Assembly (NCBI RefSeq): GCF_029227915.1 | Contig: NC_079879.1 | Span: 1,798,001 to 1,862,000 of the forward strand | Length of the DNA: 64,000 nucleotides | Reading direction: 5' to 3' | DNA from: Hydractinia symbiolongicarpus | Taxonomy: Eukaryota > Cnidaria > Hydrozoa > Anthoathecata > Hydractiniidae | Shown: one piece after another, positions 49,110 through 62,186 of the stretch | How positions within the stretch are numbered: position 1 is the first letter of the stretch | How the letters are laid out: the number at the start of each line of letters is the position of its first letter | Notes under the pieces: model-generated | The model's input: the letters and a program-made list of their open reading frames with translations, nothing else | Databases searched by the model: none | What the model was told of the DNA's origin: nothing | Made by a program: the position numbers and the translations under genes

Positions 49110-52100
49110 GTAGTGAGCGAAATTTTTCTGATATTATTAGGTTGCATCGCTTTTAACAGTGACACGATTGCCTGTGGGACTTAATTGAACTGATTTTGGA
49201 CTTTGACCTTAGAAATGTGATAGATGAGGCATTTGGACTCCAAGAAATAACATTCTTCTTAATTTGAAATGATTGCTGGAACTCAGCGGTTACACTGGGC
49301 GTGGTGGTAGCGCTTTAATGAAGAATTTAGATAAATATGTCATTTTGTACTGTGGCACCAATTGTAGTCGTTAGCACGCGCTGAAAAAATAGAGACAGTT
49401 TCAAAAACTACATTTCATTGAATTTCTAACGGTATAACTCCGTTTCAGTTACAACGGTTACGTCACATATTCGCACCAACATGTATTTAGCGAAATTTTT
49501 CTGATATTACTAGGTTGCATAGCTTTTAACAGTGAACCGATTGACTGTAGGACTTAATTGAACTGATGTTGGACTGTGACCTTATAAATGTGATGAATAA
49601 GCCAATTGGACTCCAAGAAAAAACATTCTTCTTAATTTGACATGATTGCTGGAACTCAGTGATTACACTGGGCGCTGTGGTAGCGCTTTAATGAAAAATT
49701 TAGATAAATAAGTCAGCTTTTACTGTGGGACCAATCCTAGCCGTTACCGCGCGCTGAGAATACTGAAACAGTTTCCAAAAATACATTTCATTGAATTTCT
49801 AACGGTATAACTCCGTTGCAGTTACAACGGTTACGTCACATATTCGCACCAACATGTATTTAGCGAAATTTTTCTGATATTACTAGGTTGCATCGCTTTT
49901 AACAGTGACACGATTGACTGTGGTCCTTAATTGAACTGATTTTGGACTTTGACCTTATAAATGTGATAAATGAGGCAATTGGACTCCAAGAAATAACATT
50001 CTTCTTAATTTGAAATGATTGCTGGAACTCAGCGATTACACTGGCGCTGTGGTAGCGCTTTAATGAAAAATTTAGATAAATATTTCATTTTGTACTGTGG
50101 GACCAGTCGTAGTCGTTAGCGCGCGCTGAAGAAATAGAGACAGTTTCAAAAACTACATTTCATTGACTTTTTAACAGTATCAGTCCGCTTGAGTTACAAC
50201 GGATGCGTCACATATTCGTACCAACATGGATTTAGCGATATTTTTCTGATATTACTAGGTTGCATCGCTTTTAAAAGTGAAACGATTGACTGTGGTCCTT
50301 AATTGAACTGATTTTGGACTTTGACCTTAGAAATGTGATAGATGAGGCATTTGGACTCCAAGAAATAACATTCTTCTTAATTTGAAATGATTGCTGGAAC
50401 TCAGCGATTACACTGGGCGTTGTGGTAGTTTTTAATGAAGAATTTAGATAAATATGTCATTTTGTACTGTGGTACCAATTGTAGTCATTAGTGCGCGCTG
50501 AAAAAATAGAGACAGTTTCAAAAACTACATTTCATTGACTTTCTAACGATATAACTCCGTTTCAGTTACAACGGTTGCGTCACATATTCGTACCAACATG
50601 GATTTAGCGATATTTTTCTGATATTACTAGGTTGCATCGCTTTTAACAGTGAAACGATTGACTGTGGGACTTAATTGAACTGATTTTGGACTTTGACCTT
50701 ATAAATGTTATAAATGAGGCAAATGGACTCTAAGAAATAACATTCTTCTTAATTTGGCATGATTGCTGGAACTCAGCGATTACACTGGCCGCTGTGGTAG
50801 CGCTTTAATGAAGAATTTAGATAAATATGTCATTTTGTACTGTGGGACCAATTGTAGTCGTTAGCGCGCGCTGAAGATATAGAGACAGTTTCAAAAACTA
50901 CATTTCATTGACTTTCTAACAGTATCAGTCCGTTTGAGATACAATGGTTGCGTCACATATTCGTACCAACATGTATTTAGCGATATTTTTCTGATATTAC
51001 TAGGTTGCATAGCTTTTAACAGTGAACCGATTGACTGTAGGACTTAATTGAACTGATGTTGGACTGTGATCTGATAAATGTGATGAATAAGCCAATTGGA
51101 CTCCAAGAAAAAACATTCTTCTTAATTTGACATGATTGCTGGAACTCAGTGATTACACTGGGCGCTGTGATTACGCTTCATTTAAAAATTTGGATAAATA
51201 AGTCATTTTGTAATGCGGGACCTATCGTAGCCCATAGCGCGCGCTGAAGAGATAGAGACAGTTTCAAAAACTACATTTCACTGACTTTCTAACGGCAGCA
51301 GTCCGTTTGATTTACAACGGTTGGGTCACATATTCGTACCAACATGTAGTGAGCGAAATTTTTCTGATATTATTAGGTTGCATCGCTTTTAACAGTGACA
51401 CGATTGACTGTGGGACTTAATTGAACTGATTTTGGACTTTGACCTTAGAAATGTGATAGATGAGGCATTTGGACTCCAAGAAATAACATTCTTCTTAATT
51501 TGAAATGATTGCTGGAACTCAGCGGTTACTCTGGGCGTTGTGGTAGCGCTTTAATGAAGAATTTAGATAAATATGTCATTTTGTACTGTGGCACCAATTG
51601 TAGTCGTTAGCGCGCGCTGAAAAAATAGAGACAGTTTCAAAAACTACATTTCATTGACTTTCTAACAGTATCAGTCCGCTTGAGTTACAATGGTTGCGTC
51701 ACATATTCGTACCAACACGTATTTAGCCATATTTTTCTGATATTACTAGGTTGCATAGCTTTTAACAGTGAACCGATTGACTGTAGGACTTAATTGAACT
51801 GATGTTGGACTGTGACCTTATAAATGTGATGAATAAGCCAATTGGACTCCAAGAAAAAACATTCTTCTTAATTTGACATGATTGCTGAAACTCAGTGATT
51901 ACACTGGGCGCTGTGGTAGCGCTTTAATGAAAAATTTAGATAAATAAGTCAGCTTTTACTGTGGGACCAATCCTAGCCGTTACCGCGCGCTGAGAATACT
52001 GAAACAGTTTCCAAAACTACATTTCATTGAATTTCAAACGGTATAACTCCGTTTCAGTTACAACGGTTGCGTCACATATTTGTACCAACATGTATTTAGC

Positions 52101-55100
52101 GATATTTTTCTGATATTACTAGGTTGCATCGCTTTTAACAGTGAACCGATTTACTGTAGGACTTAATTGAGCTGATGTTGGACTGTGACCTTATAAATGT
52201 GATGAATAAGCCAATTGGACTCCAAGAAATAACACTTTTCTTAATTTGACATGATTGCTGGAACTCAGTGATTACACTGGGCGTTGTGGTAGCGCTTTAA
52301 TGGAAAATTTAGATAAATAAATCAGCTTTTACTGTGGGACCAATCCTAGCCGTTAACGCGCGCTGAGAAAACAGAGACAGTTTCCAAAACTACATTTCAT
52401 TGAATTTCTAACGGTATAACTCCGTTTCAGTTACAACGGTTACGTCACATATTCGCACCAACATGTATTTAGCGAAATTTTTCTGACATTACTAGGTTGC
52501 ATCGCTTTTAACAGTGACACGATTGACTGTGGTCCTTAATTGAACTGATTTAAGACTTTGACCTGATAAATGTGATAAATGATGCAATTGGACTCCAAGA
52601 AATAACATTGTTCTTAATTTGACATGATTGCTGGAACTCAGTGATTACACTGGGCGCTGTGATTACGCTTCATTTAAAAATTTGGATAAGTAAGTCATTT
52701 TGTAATGGGGGACCTATCGTAGCCCATTGCGCGCGCTGAGGAGATAGACACAGTTTCAAAAACTACATTTCAATGACTTTCTAACGGTAGCAGTCCGTTT
52801 GAGTTACAACGGTTGCGTCACATATTCGTACAAACATGTATTGAGCGAAATTTTTTTGATATTACTAGGTTGCATCGCTTTTAACAGTTACACGATTGAC
52901 TGTGGGACTTAATTAAACTGATTTTGGACTTTGACCTTCGAAATGTGATAGATGAGGCATTTGGACTCCAAGAAATAACATTCTTCTTACTTTGAAATGA
53001 TTGCTGGAACTCAGCGAATACACTGGGCGTTGTGGTAGTTTTTAATGAAGAATTTAGATAAATATGTCATTTTGTACTGTGGCACCAATTGTAGTCATTA
53101 GTGCGCGCTGAAAAAATAGAGACAGTTTCAAAAACTACATTTCATTGACTTTCTAACGATATAACTCCGTTTGAGTTATAATGGTTGCGTCACATATTCG
53201 TACCAACATAGATTTAGCGATATTTTTTTGATATTACTAGGTTGCATCGCTTTTAACAGTGAAACGATTGACTGTAGGACTTAATTGAACTGATATTGGA
53301 CTGTGACCTTATAAATGTGATGAATGAGCGAACTGGACTCCAAGAAATAACATTGTTCTTAATTTGACATGATTGCTGGAACTCAGTGATTACACTGGGC
53401 GCTGTGATTACGCTTCATTTAAAAATTTGGATAAATAAGTCATTTTGTAATGCGGGACCTATCGTAGCCCATAGCGCGCGCTGAAGAGATAGAGACAGTT
53501 TCAAAAACTACATTTCATTGACTTTCTAACGGTAGCAGTCCGTTTGATTTACAACGGTTGGGTCACATATTCGTACCAACATGTAGTGAGCGAAATTTTT
53601 CTGATATTATTAGGTTGCATCGCTTTTAACAGTGACACGATTGACTGTGGGACTTAATTGAACTGATTTTGGACTTTGACCCTAGAAATGTGATGAATAA
53701 GCCAATTGGACTCCAAGAAATAACACTTTTCTTAATTTGACATGATTGCTGGAACTCAGTGATTACACTGGGCGTTGTGGTAGCGCTTTAATGGAAAATT
53801 TAGATAAATAAGTCAGCTTTTACTGTAGGACCAATCCTAGCCGTTAACGCACGCTGAGAAAACAGAGACAGTTTCCAAAACTACATTTCATTGAACTTCT
53901 AACGGTATAACTCCGTTTCAGTTACAACGGTTACGTCACATATTCGCACCAACATGTATTTAGCGAAATTGTTCTGATATTACTAGGTTGCATCGCTTTT
54001 AACAGTGACACGATTGACTGTGGTCCTTAATTGAACTGATTTTGGACTTTGACCTTATAAATGTGATAAATGAGGCAATTGGACTCCAAGAAATAACATT
54101 CTTCTAAATTTGAAATGATTGCTGGAACTCAGCGATTACACTGGGCGCTGTGGTAGCGCTTTAATGAAAAATTTAGATAAATATTTCATTTTGTACTGTG
54201 GGACCAGTCGTAGTCGTTAGCGCGCGCTGAAGAAATAGAGACAGTTTCAAAAACTAAATTTCATTGACTTTTTAACAGTATAAGTCCGCTTGAGTTACAA
54301 CGGATGCGTCACATATTCGTACCAACATGGATTTAGCGATATTTTTTTGATATTACTAGGTTGCATCGCTTTTAAAAGTGAAACGATTGACTGTGGTCCT
54401 TAATTGAACTGATTTAAGACTTTGACCTTATAAATGTGATAAATGAGGCAATTGGACTCCAAGAAATAACATTGTTCCTAATTTGACATGATTGGTGGAA
54501 CTCAGTAATTACACTGGGCGCTGTGATTACGCTTCATTTAAAAATTTGGATAAGTAAGTCATTTTGTAATGTGGGACCTATCGTAGCCCAAAGCGCGCGC
54601 TGAGGAGATAGACACAGTTTCAAAAACTACATTTCAGTGACTTTCTAACGGTAACAGTCCGTTTGAGTTACAACGGTTGCGTCACATATTCGTACCAACA
54701 TGTATTGAGCGAAATTTTTCTGATATTACTAGGTTGCATCGCTTTTAACAGTGACACGATTGACTGTGGGACTTAATTGAACTGATTTTGGACTTTGACC
54801 TTAGAAATGTGATAGATGAGGCATTTGGACTCCAAGAAATAACATTCTTCTTAATTTGAAATGATTGCTGGAACTCAACGATTACACTGGGCGTTGTGGT
54901 AGTGCTTTAATGAAAAATTTAGATAAAAAAGTCAGCTTTTACTGTGGGAACAATCCTAGCCGTTACCGCGCGCTGAGAATACAGAAACAGTTTCGAAAAC
55001 TACATTTCATTGAATTTCTAACGGTATAACTCCGTTTCAGTTACAACGGTTGCGTCACATATTCGTACCAACATGTATTTAGCGATATTTTTCTGATATT

Positions 55101-58100
55101 ACTAGGTTGCATCGCTTTTAAAAGTGAACCGATTGACTGTAGGACTTAATTGAACTGATGATGGACTGTGTCCTTATAAATGTGATGAATAAGCTAATTG
55201 GACTCCAAGAAATAACATTTTTCTTAATTTGATAAGATTGCTGGAACTCAGTGATTACACTGGGCGTTGTGGTAGCGCTTTAATGGAAAATTTAGATAAA
55301 TAAGTCAGCTTTTACTGTGGGACCAATCCTAGCCGTTAACGCGCGCTGAGAAAACAGAGACAGTTTCCAAAACTACATTTCATTGAATTTCTAACGGTAT
55401 AACTCCGTTTCAGTTAAAACGGTTGCGTCACATATTCGTACAAACATGTATTTAGCGATATTTTTCTGATATTACTAGGTTGCATCGCTTTTAACAGTGA
55501 AGCGATTGACTGTGGGACTTAATTGCACTGATTTTGGACTTTGACGTTATAAATGTGATAAATGAGCCCATTTGACTCCAAGAAACAACATTCTTCTTAA
55601 TCTGACATGATTGCTGGAATTCAGGGATTACACTGGACGATGTGATTGCGCTTCATTTAAAAATTTGGATAAATAAGCCATTTTGTAATGTGGAACCTAT
55701 TGTAGCCCATAGCGCGAGCTGAAAAAATAGAGAAGTTTCAAAAACTACATTTTATTGACTTTCTAACAGTATCAGTCCGCTTGAGTTGCAACGGTTGCGT
55801 CACATATTCGCACCAACATGTATTTAGCGAAATTTTTCTGATATTACTAGGTTGCATCGCTTTTAACAGTGAAACGATTGACTGTGGTCCTTAATTGAAC
55901 TGATTTTGGACTTTGACCTTATAAATGTGATAAATGAGGCAATTGGGACTCCAAGAAATAACATTCTTCTTAATTTGAAATGATTGCTGGAACTCAGCGA
56001 TTACACTGGGCGCTGTGGTAGCGCTTTAATGAAAAATTTAGATAAATATTTCATTTTGTACTGTGGGACCAATCGTAGTCGTTAGCGCGCGCTGAAGAAA
56101 TAGAGACGGTTTCAAAAACTACTTTTCATTGACTTTTTGACAGTATCAGTCCGCTTGAGTTACAACGGTTGCGTCACATATTCGTACTAACATGTATTTA
56201 GCGATACTTTTCTGATATTACTACGTTGCATCGCTTTTAACAGTGACACGATTGACTGTGGGACTTAATTGAACTGATTTTGGACTTTAACCTTAGAAAT
56301 GTGATAGATGAGGCATTTGGACTCCAAGAAATAACATTCTTCTTAATTTGAAATGATTGCTGGAACTCAGCGAATACACTGGGCGCTGTGGTAGCGCTTT
56401 AAGGAAAAATTTAGATAAATAAATCAGTTCTTATTGTGGGACCAATTCTAGCCGTTAACGCGCGCTATTAAAACAGAGACAGTTACCAAAAAGACATTTT
56501 ATTAAAATTCTAACGGTACAAGTCCGTTTCAGTTACAACGGTTGAGTCACATAACCATGCCAACATGTATTTAGCGATATTTTTCTGATATTACTAGGTT
56601 GCATCGCTTTTAACAGTGAAACGATTGACTGACTTAATTGCACTGATTTTGGACTTTGACCTTATAAATGTGATAAATGAGGCAATTGGACTCCAAGAAA
56701 TAACATTCTTCTTAGTTTGAAATGATTGCCGGAACTCAGCGATTACACTGGGCGCTGTGGTAGCGCTTTAATGAAAAATTTAGATAAATATGTTATTTTG
56801 GCCCGGGGGGCCATTCGTAGTCGTTAGCGCGCGCTGAAGAAATAGAGACGGTTTCAAAAACTGCATTTCATTGCCTTTCAAGCAGTATCAGTTCGCTTAA
56901 GTTACAACGGTTGCGTCACATATTCGTACCAACATGTATTTAGCCATATTTTTCTGATATTACTAGGTTGCATCGCTTTTAACAGTGAAACGATTGCCTG
57001 TGGGACTTAATTGAACTGATTTTGGACTTTGACCTTATAAATGTTATAAATAAGCCAATTGGATTCCAAGAAAAAACATTCTTTTTAATTTGACATGATT
57101 GCTGGAACTCAGTGATTACACTGGGCGCTGTGGTAGAGCTTTAATGAAAAATTTAGATAAATAAGTCAGCTTTTACTGTGGGACCAATCCTAGCCGTTAC
57201 CGCGCGCTGAGAATACAGAAACGGTTTCCAAAACTACATTTCATTGATTTTCTAACGGTAGCAGCCCGTTTGAGTTACAACGGTTGCGTCACATATTCGC
57301 ACTAACATGTATTTAGCGAAATTTTTCTGATATTACTAGGTTGCAGCGCTTTTAACAGTGAAACGATTGACTGTGGTCCTTATTTGAACTGATTTTGGAC
57401 TTTGACCTTATAAATGTGATAAATAAGGCAATTGGACTCCAAGAAATAACATTCTTCTTAATTTGAAATGATTGCGGGAACTCAGCGATTACACTGGGCG
57501 CTGTGGTCGCGCTTTAATGAAAAATTTAGATAAATATTTCATTTTGTACTGTGGGACCAATCGTAGTCGTTATTGCGCTGAAGAAATACAGACAGTTTCA
57601 AAAACTACATTTCATTGACTTTTTAACAGTATCAGTCCGCTTGAGTTACAACGGTTGCGTCACATATTCGTACTAACATGTATTTAGCGATATTTTTCTG
57701 ATATTACTAGGTTGCATCGCTTTCAACAGTGAAACGATCGACTGTGAGACTTAATTGAACTGATGATGGACTTAGACCTAATAAATGTGATAAATGGGGC
57801 AATTGGACTACAAGAAATAACATTCTTCTTAATTTGACATGATTGCTGGAACTCAGTGATTACACTGGGCGCTGTGGTAGAGCTTTAATGAAAAATTTAG
57901 ATAAATAAGTCAGCTTTTACTGTGGGACCAATCCTAGCCGTTACCGCGCGCTGGGAATACAGAAACAGTTTCCAAAACTACATTTCATTGTATTTCTAAC
58001 GGTATAAATCCGTTTCAGTTACAACGGTTGCGTCACATATTCGTACCAACATGTATTTAGCGATATTTTTCTGATATTACTAGGTTGCATCGCTTTTAAC

Positions 58101-59202
58101 CGTGAACCGATTGACTGTAGGACTTAATTGAACTGATCTTGGACTGTGACCTGATAAATGTGATGAATAAGCTAATTGGACTCAAAGAAATATCATTTTT
58201 CTTAATTTGACCTGATTGCTGGAACTCAGCGATTACACTGGGCGTTGTGGTAGCGCTTTAATGGAAAATTTAGATAAATAAGTCAGCTTTTACTGTGGGA
58301 GCAATCCTAGCCGTTAACGCGCGCTGAGAAAACTGAGTCAGTTTCCAAAACTATATTTCATTGAATTTCTAACGGTGTAACTCCGTTTCAGTAACAACGG
58401 TTACGTCACATATTCGTACCAACATGTATTTAGCAATATTTTTCTGATATTACTACGTTGCATCGCTTTTAACAGTGAAGCGATTGACTGTGGGACTTAA
58501 TTGCACTGATTTTGGACTTTGACCTTATAAATGTGATAAATGAGCCCATTTGACTCCAAGAAACAACATTCTTCTTAATCTGACATGATTGCTGGAATTC
58601 AGGGATTACACTGGACGCTGTGATTGCGCTTCATTTAAAAATTTGGATAAATAAGTCATTTTGTAATGTGGGACCTATTGTAGCCCATAGCGCGAGCTGA
58701 AGAGATAGAGACAGTTTCAAAAACTACATTTCATTGATTTTCTAACAGTAACAGCCCGTTTGAGTTACAACGGTTGCGTCACATATTCGTACTAACATGT
58801 ATTTAGCGATATTTTTCTGATATTACTAGGTTGAATCGCTTTCAACAGTGAAACGATCGACTGTGAGACTTAATTGAACTGATGATGGACTTTGACCTAA
58901 TAAATGTGATAAATGGGGAATTGGACTACAAGAAATAACATTCTTCTTAATTTGACATGATTGCTGGAACTCAGCGATTACAATGGCCGCTGTGGCAGCG
59001 CTTTAATGAAGAATTTCGATAAATATGTCATTTTGTACTGTGGGACCAATTGTAGTCGTTAGCGCGCGCTGAAGATATAGAGACTGTTTCAAAAACTACA
59101 TTTCATTGACTTTTTAACAGTATCAGTCCGCTTGAGTTACAATGGTTGCTTCACATATTCGTACAAACATGTATTTAGCGATATTTTTCTGATATTACTA
59201 GG
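49110..59202 (+). repeat. Diverged monomer mosaic
   Basis: Monomers start at 49401, 49774, 50146, 50518, 50891, 51264, 51637, 52010, 52383, 52756, 53128, 53501, 53874, 54247, 54620, 54993, 55366, 55738, 56112, 56485, 56854, 57227, 57598, 57971, 58344, 58717 and 59089. Up to about 55 kb they reuse the subtypes of the large duplication in changed order (for example ACGGATGCGTCAC at 50146 and 54247, GATTTAAGACTTTGACC near 52550 and 54413). From 55.4 kb, types like those of the left 10 kb return, such as GAGCCCATTTGACTCC near 55565 and 58552. Odd units are one with the head GTTACCAAAAAGAC (56485, 369 bp, with GATTGACTGACTTAATTG) and one that lost part of the GCGC palindrome (57227, 371 bp). Confidence 0.88.
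56800..56812 (+). other. GC-rich variant GGCCCGGGGGGCC, second occurrence
   Basis: This is the same 13-base variant as at 8907-8919, 47,893 bp away, and again followed by a monomer with CATTGCCTTTCAAGCAGTATC. No third case was seen in the window. Confidence 0.9.
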
Positions 59203-60694
59203 TTGCATCGCTTTTAACAGTGAACCGATTGACTGTGGGACTTAATTGAACTGATTTTGGACTTTGACCTTATAAATGTTATAAATGAGGAAAATGGACT
59301 CTAAGAAATAACATTCTTCTTAATTTGACATGATTGCTGGAACTCAGTGATTACACTGGGCGCTGTGATTACGCTTCATTTAAAAATTTGGATAAATAAG
59401 TCATTTTGTAATGTGGAACCTATCGTAGCCCATAGCGCGCGCCGAAGAGATAGAGACAGTTTCAAAAACTACATTTCATCGACTTTCTAACGGTAGCAGT
59501 CCGTTTGAGTTACAACGGTTGCGTCACATATTCGTACCAACATGTAGTGAGCGAAATTTTTTTGATATCACTAGGTTGCATCGCTTTTAACAGTGACACG
59601 ATTGACCGTGGGACTTAATTGAATTGATTTTGGACTTTGACCTTGGAAATATGATAGATGAGGCATTTGGACTCCAAGAAATAACATTCTTCTTAATTTG
59701 AAATGATTGCTGGAACTCAGGGTTTACACTGGGCGTTGTGGTAGCGCTTTAATGAAGAATTTAGATTAATATGTCATTGTGTACTTTGGCACCAATTGTA
59801 GTCGTTAGCGCGCGCTGAAAAAATAGAGACAGTTTCAAAAACTACATTTCATTGACTTTTTAACAGTATCAGTCCGCTTGAGTTACAATGGTTGCTTCAC
59901 ATATTCGTACCAACATGTATTTAGCGATATTTTTCTGATAATACTAGGTTGCATCGCTTTTAACAGTGAACCGATTGACTGTAGGACTTAATTGAACTGA
60001 TGTTGGACTGTGACCTTATAAATGTGATGAATAAGCCAATTGGACTCCAAGAAAAAACATTCTTCTTAATTTGACATGATTGCTGGAACTCAGTGATTAC
60101 ACTGGGCGCTGTGGTAGCGCTTTAATGAAAAATTTAAATAAATAAGTCAGCTTTTACTGTGGGAACAATTCTAGCCGTTACCCCGCGCTGAGAATACAGA
60201 AACAGTTTCCAAAACTACATTTCATTGAATTTCTAACGATATAACTCCGTTTCAGTTACAACGGTTGCGTCACATATTCGTACCAACATGGATTTAGCGA
60301 TATTTTTCTGATATTACTAGGTTGCATCGCTTTTAACAGTGAAACGATTGACTGTAGGACTTAATTGAACTGATTTTGGACTTTGACCTTATAAATGTTA
60401 TAAATGAGGCAAATGGACTCTAAGAAATAACATTCTTCTTAATTTGACATGATTGCTGGAATTCAGTGATTACACTGGGCTCTGTGGTAGCGCTTTAATG
60501 AAAAATTTAAATAAATAAGTCAGCTTTTACTGTGGGAACAATCCTAGGCGTTACCGCGCGCTGAGAATACAGAAACAGTTTCCAAAACTACATATCATTG
60601 AATTCCTAACGATATAACTCCGTTTCAGTTACAACGGTTGCGTCACATATTCGTACCAACATGTATTTAGCGATATTTTTCTGATATTACTATG
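59203..60694 (+). repeat. 4-monomer tandem duplication (right end), copy 1
   Basis: A 1,492-bp segment (units starting 59462, 59835, 60208 and 60581) is repeated immediately downstream. Rare variants in both copies include ATGTGGAACC, GCGCGCCGAAGAG, CATTTCATCGACTTTC, GATATCACTAGG, TTGACCGTGGG, GTGTACTTTGGCACC, CTGATAATACTAGG, TTACCCCGCGCTG and CATATCATTGAATTCC. Confidence 0.95.
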
Positions 60695-62186
60695 TTGCAT
60701 CGCTTTTAACAGTGAACCGATTGACTGTGGGACTTAATTGAACTGATTTTGGACTTTGACCTTATAAATGTTATAAATGAGGAAAATGGACTCTAAGAAA
60801 TAACATTCTTCTTAATTTGACATGATTGCTGGAACTCAGTGATTACACTGGGCGCTGTGATTACGCTTCATTTAAAAATTTGGATAAATAAGTCATTTTG
60901 TAATGTGGAACCTATCGTAGCCCATAGCGCGCGCCGAAGAGATAGAGACAGTTTCAAAAACTACATTTCATCGACTTTCTAACGGTAGCAGTCCGTTTGA
61001 GTTACAACGGTTGCGTCACATATTCGTACCAACATGTAGTGAGCGAAATTTTTTTGATATCACTAGGTTGCATCGCTTTTAACAGTGACACGATTGACCG
61101 TGGGACTTAATTGAATTGATTTTGGACTTTGACCTTGGAAATATGATAGATGAGGCATTTGGACTCCAAGAAATAACATTCTTCTTAATTTGAAATGATT
61201 GCTGGAACTCAGGGTTTACACTGGGCGTTGTGGTAGCGCTTTAATGAAGAATTTAGATTAATATGTCATTGTGTACTTTGGCACCAATTGTAGTCGTTAG
61301 CGCGCGCTGAAAAAATAGAGACAGTTTCAAAAACTACATTTCATTGACTTTTTAACAGTATCAGTCCGCTTGAGTTACAATGGTTGCTTCACATATTCGT
61401 ACCAACATGTATTTAGCGATATTTTTCTGATAATACTAGGTTGCATCGCTTTTAACAGTGAACCGATTGACTGTAGGACTTAATTGAACTGATGTTGGAC
61501 TGTGACCTTATAAATGTGATGAATAAGCCAATTGGACTCCAAGAAAAAACATTCTTCTTAATTTGACATGATTGCTGGAACTCAGTGATTACACTGGGCG
61601 CTGTGGTAGCGCTTTAATGAAAAATTTAAATAAATAAGTCAGCTTTTACTGTGGGAACAATTCTAGCCGTTACCCCGCGCTGAGAATACAGAAACAGTTT
61701 CCAAAACTACATTTCATTGAATTTCTAACGATATAACTCCGTTTCAGTTACAACGGTTGCGTCACATATTCGTACCAACATGGATTTAGCGATATTTTTC
61801 TGATATTACTAGGTTGCATCGCTTTTAACAGTGAAACGATTGACTGTAGGACTTAATTGAACTGATTTTGGACTTTGACCTTATAAATGTTATAAATGAG
61901 GCAAATGGACTCTAAGAAATAACATTCTTCTTAATTTGACATGATTGCTGGAATTCAGTGATTACACTGGGCTCTGTGGTAGCGCTTTAATGAAAAATTT
62001 AAATAAATAAGTCAGCTTTTACTGTGGGAACAATCCTAGGCGTTACCGCGCGCTGAGAATACAGAAACAGTTTCCAAAACTACATATCATTGAATTCCTA
62101 ACGATATAACTCCGTTTCAGTTACAACGGTTGCGTCACATATTCGTACCAACATGTATTTAGCGATATTTTTCTGATATTACTAGG
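60695..62186 (+). repeat. 4-monomer tandem duplication (right end), copy 2
   Basis: Units start at 60954, 61327, 61700 and 62073. I saw no substitution between the two copies inside the repeated stretch. The copy ends just before the GTGAAACGATTG variant near 62205, which replaces GTGAACCGATTG. It is the least diverged duplication in the window, together with the 3-monomer one at 22.9-25.2 kb. Confidence 0.95.
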
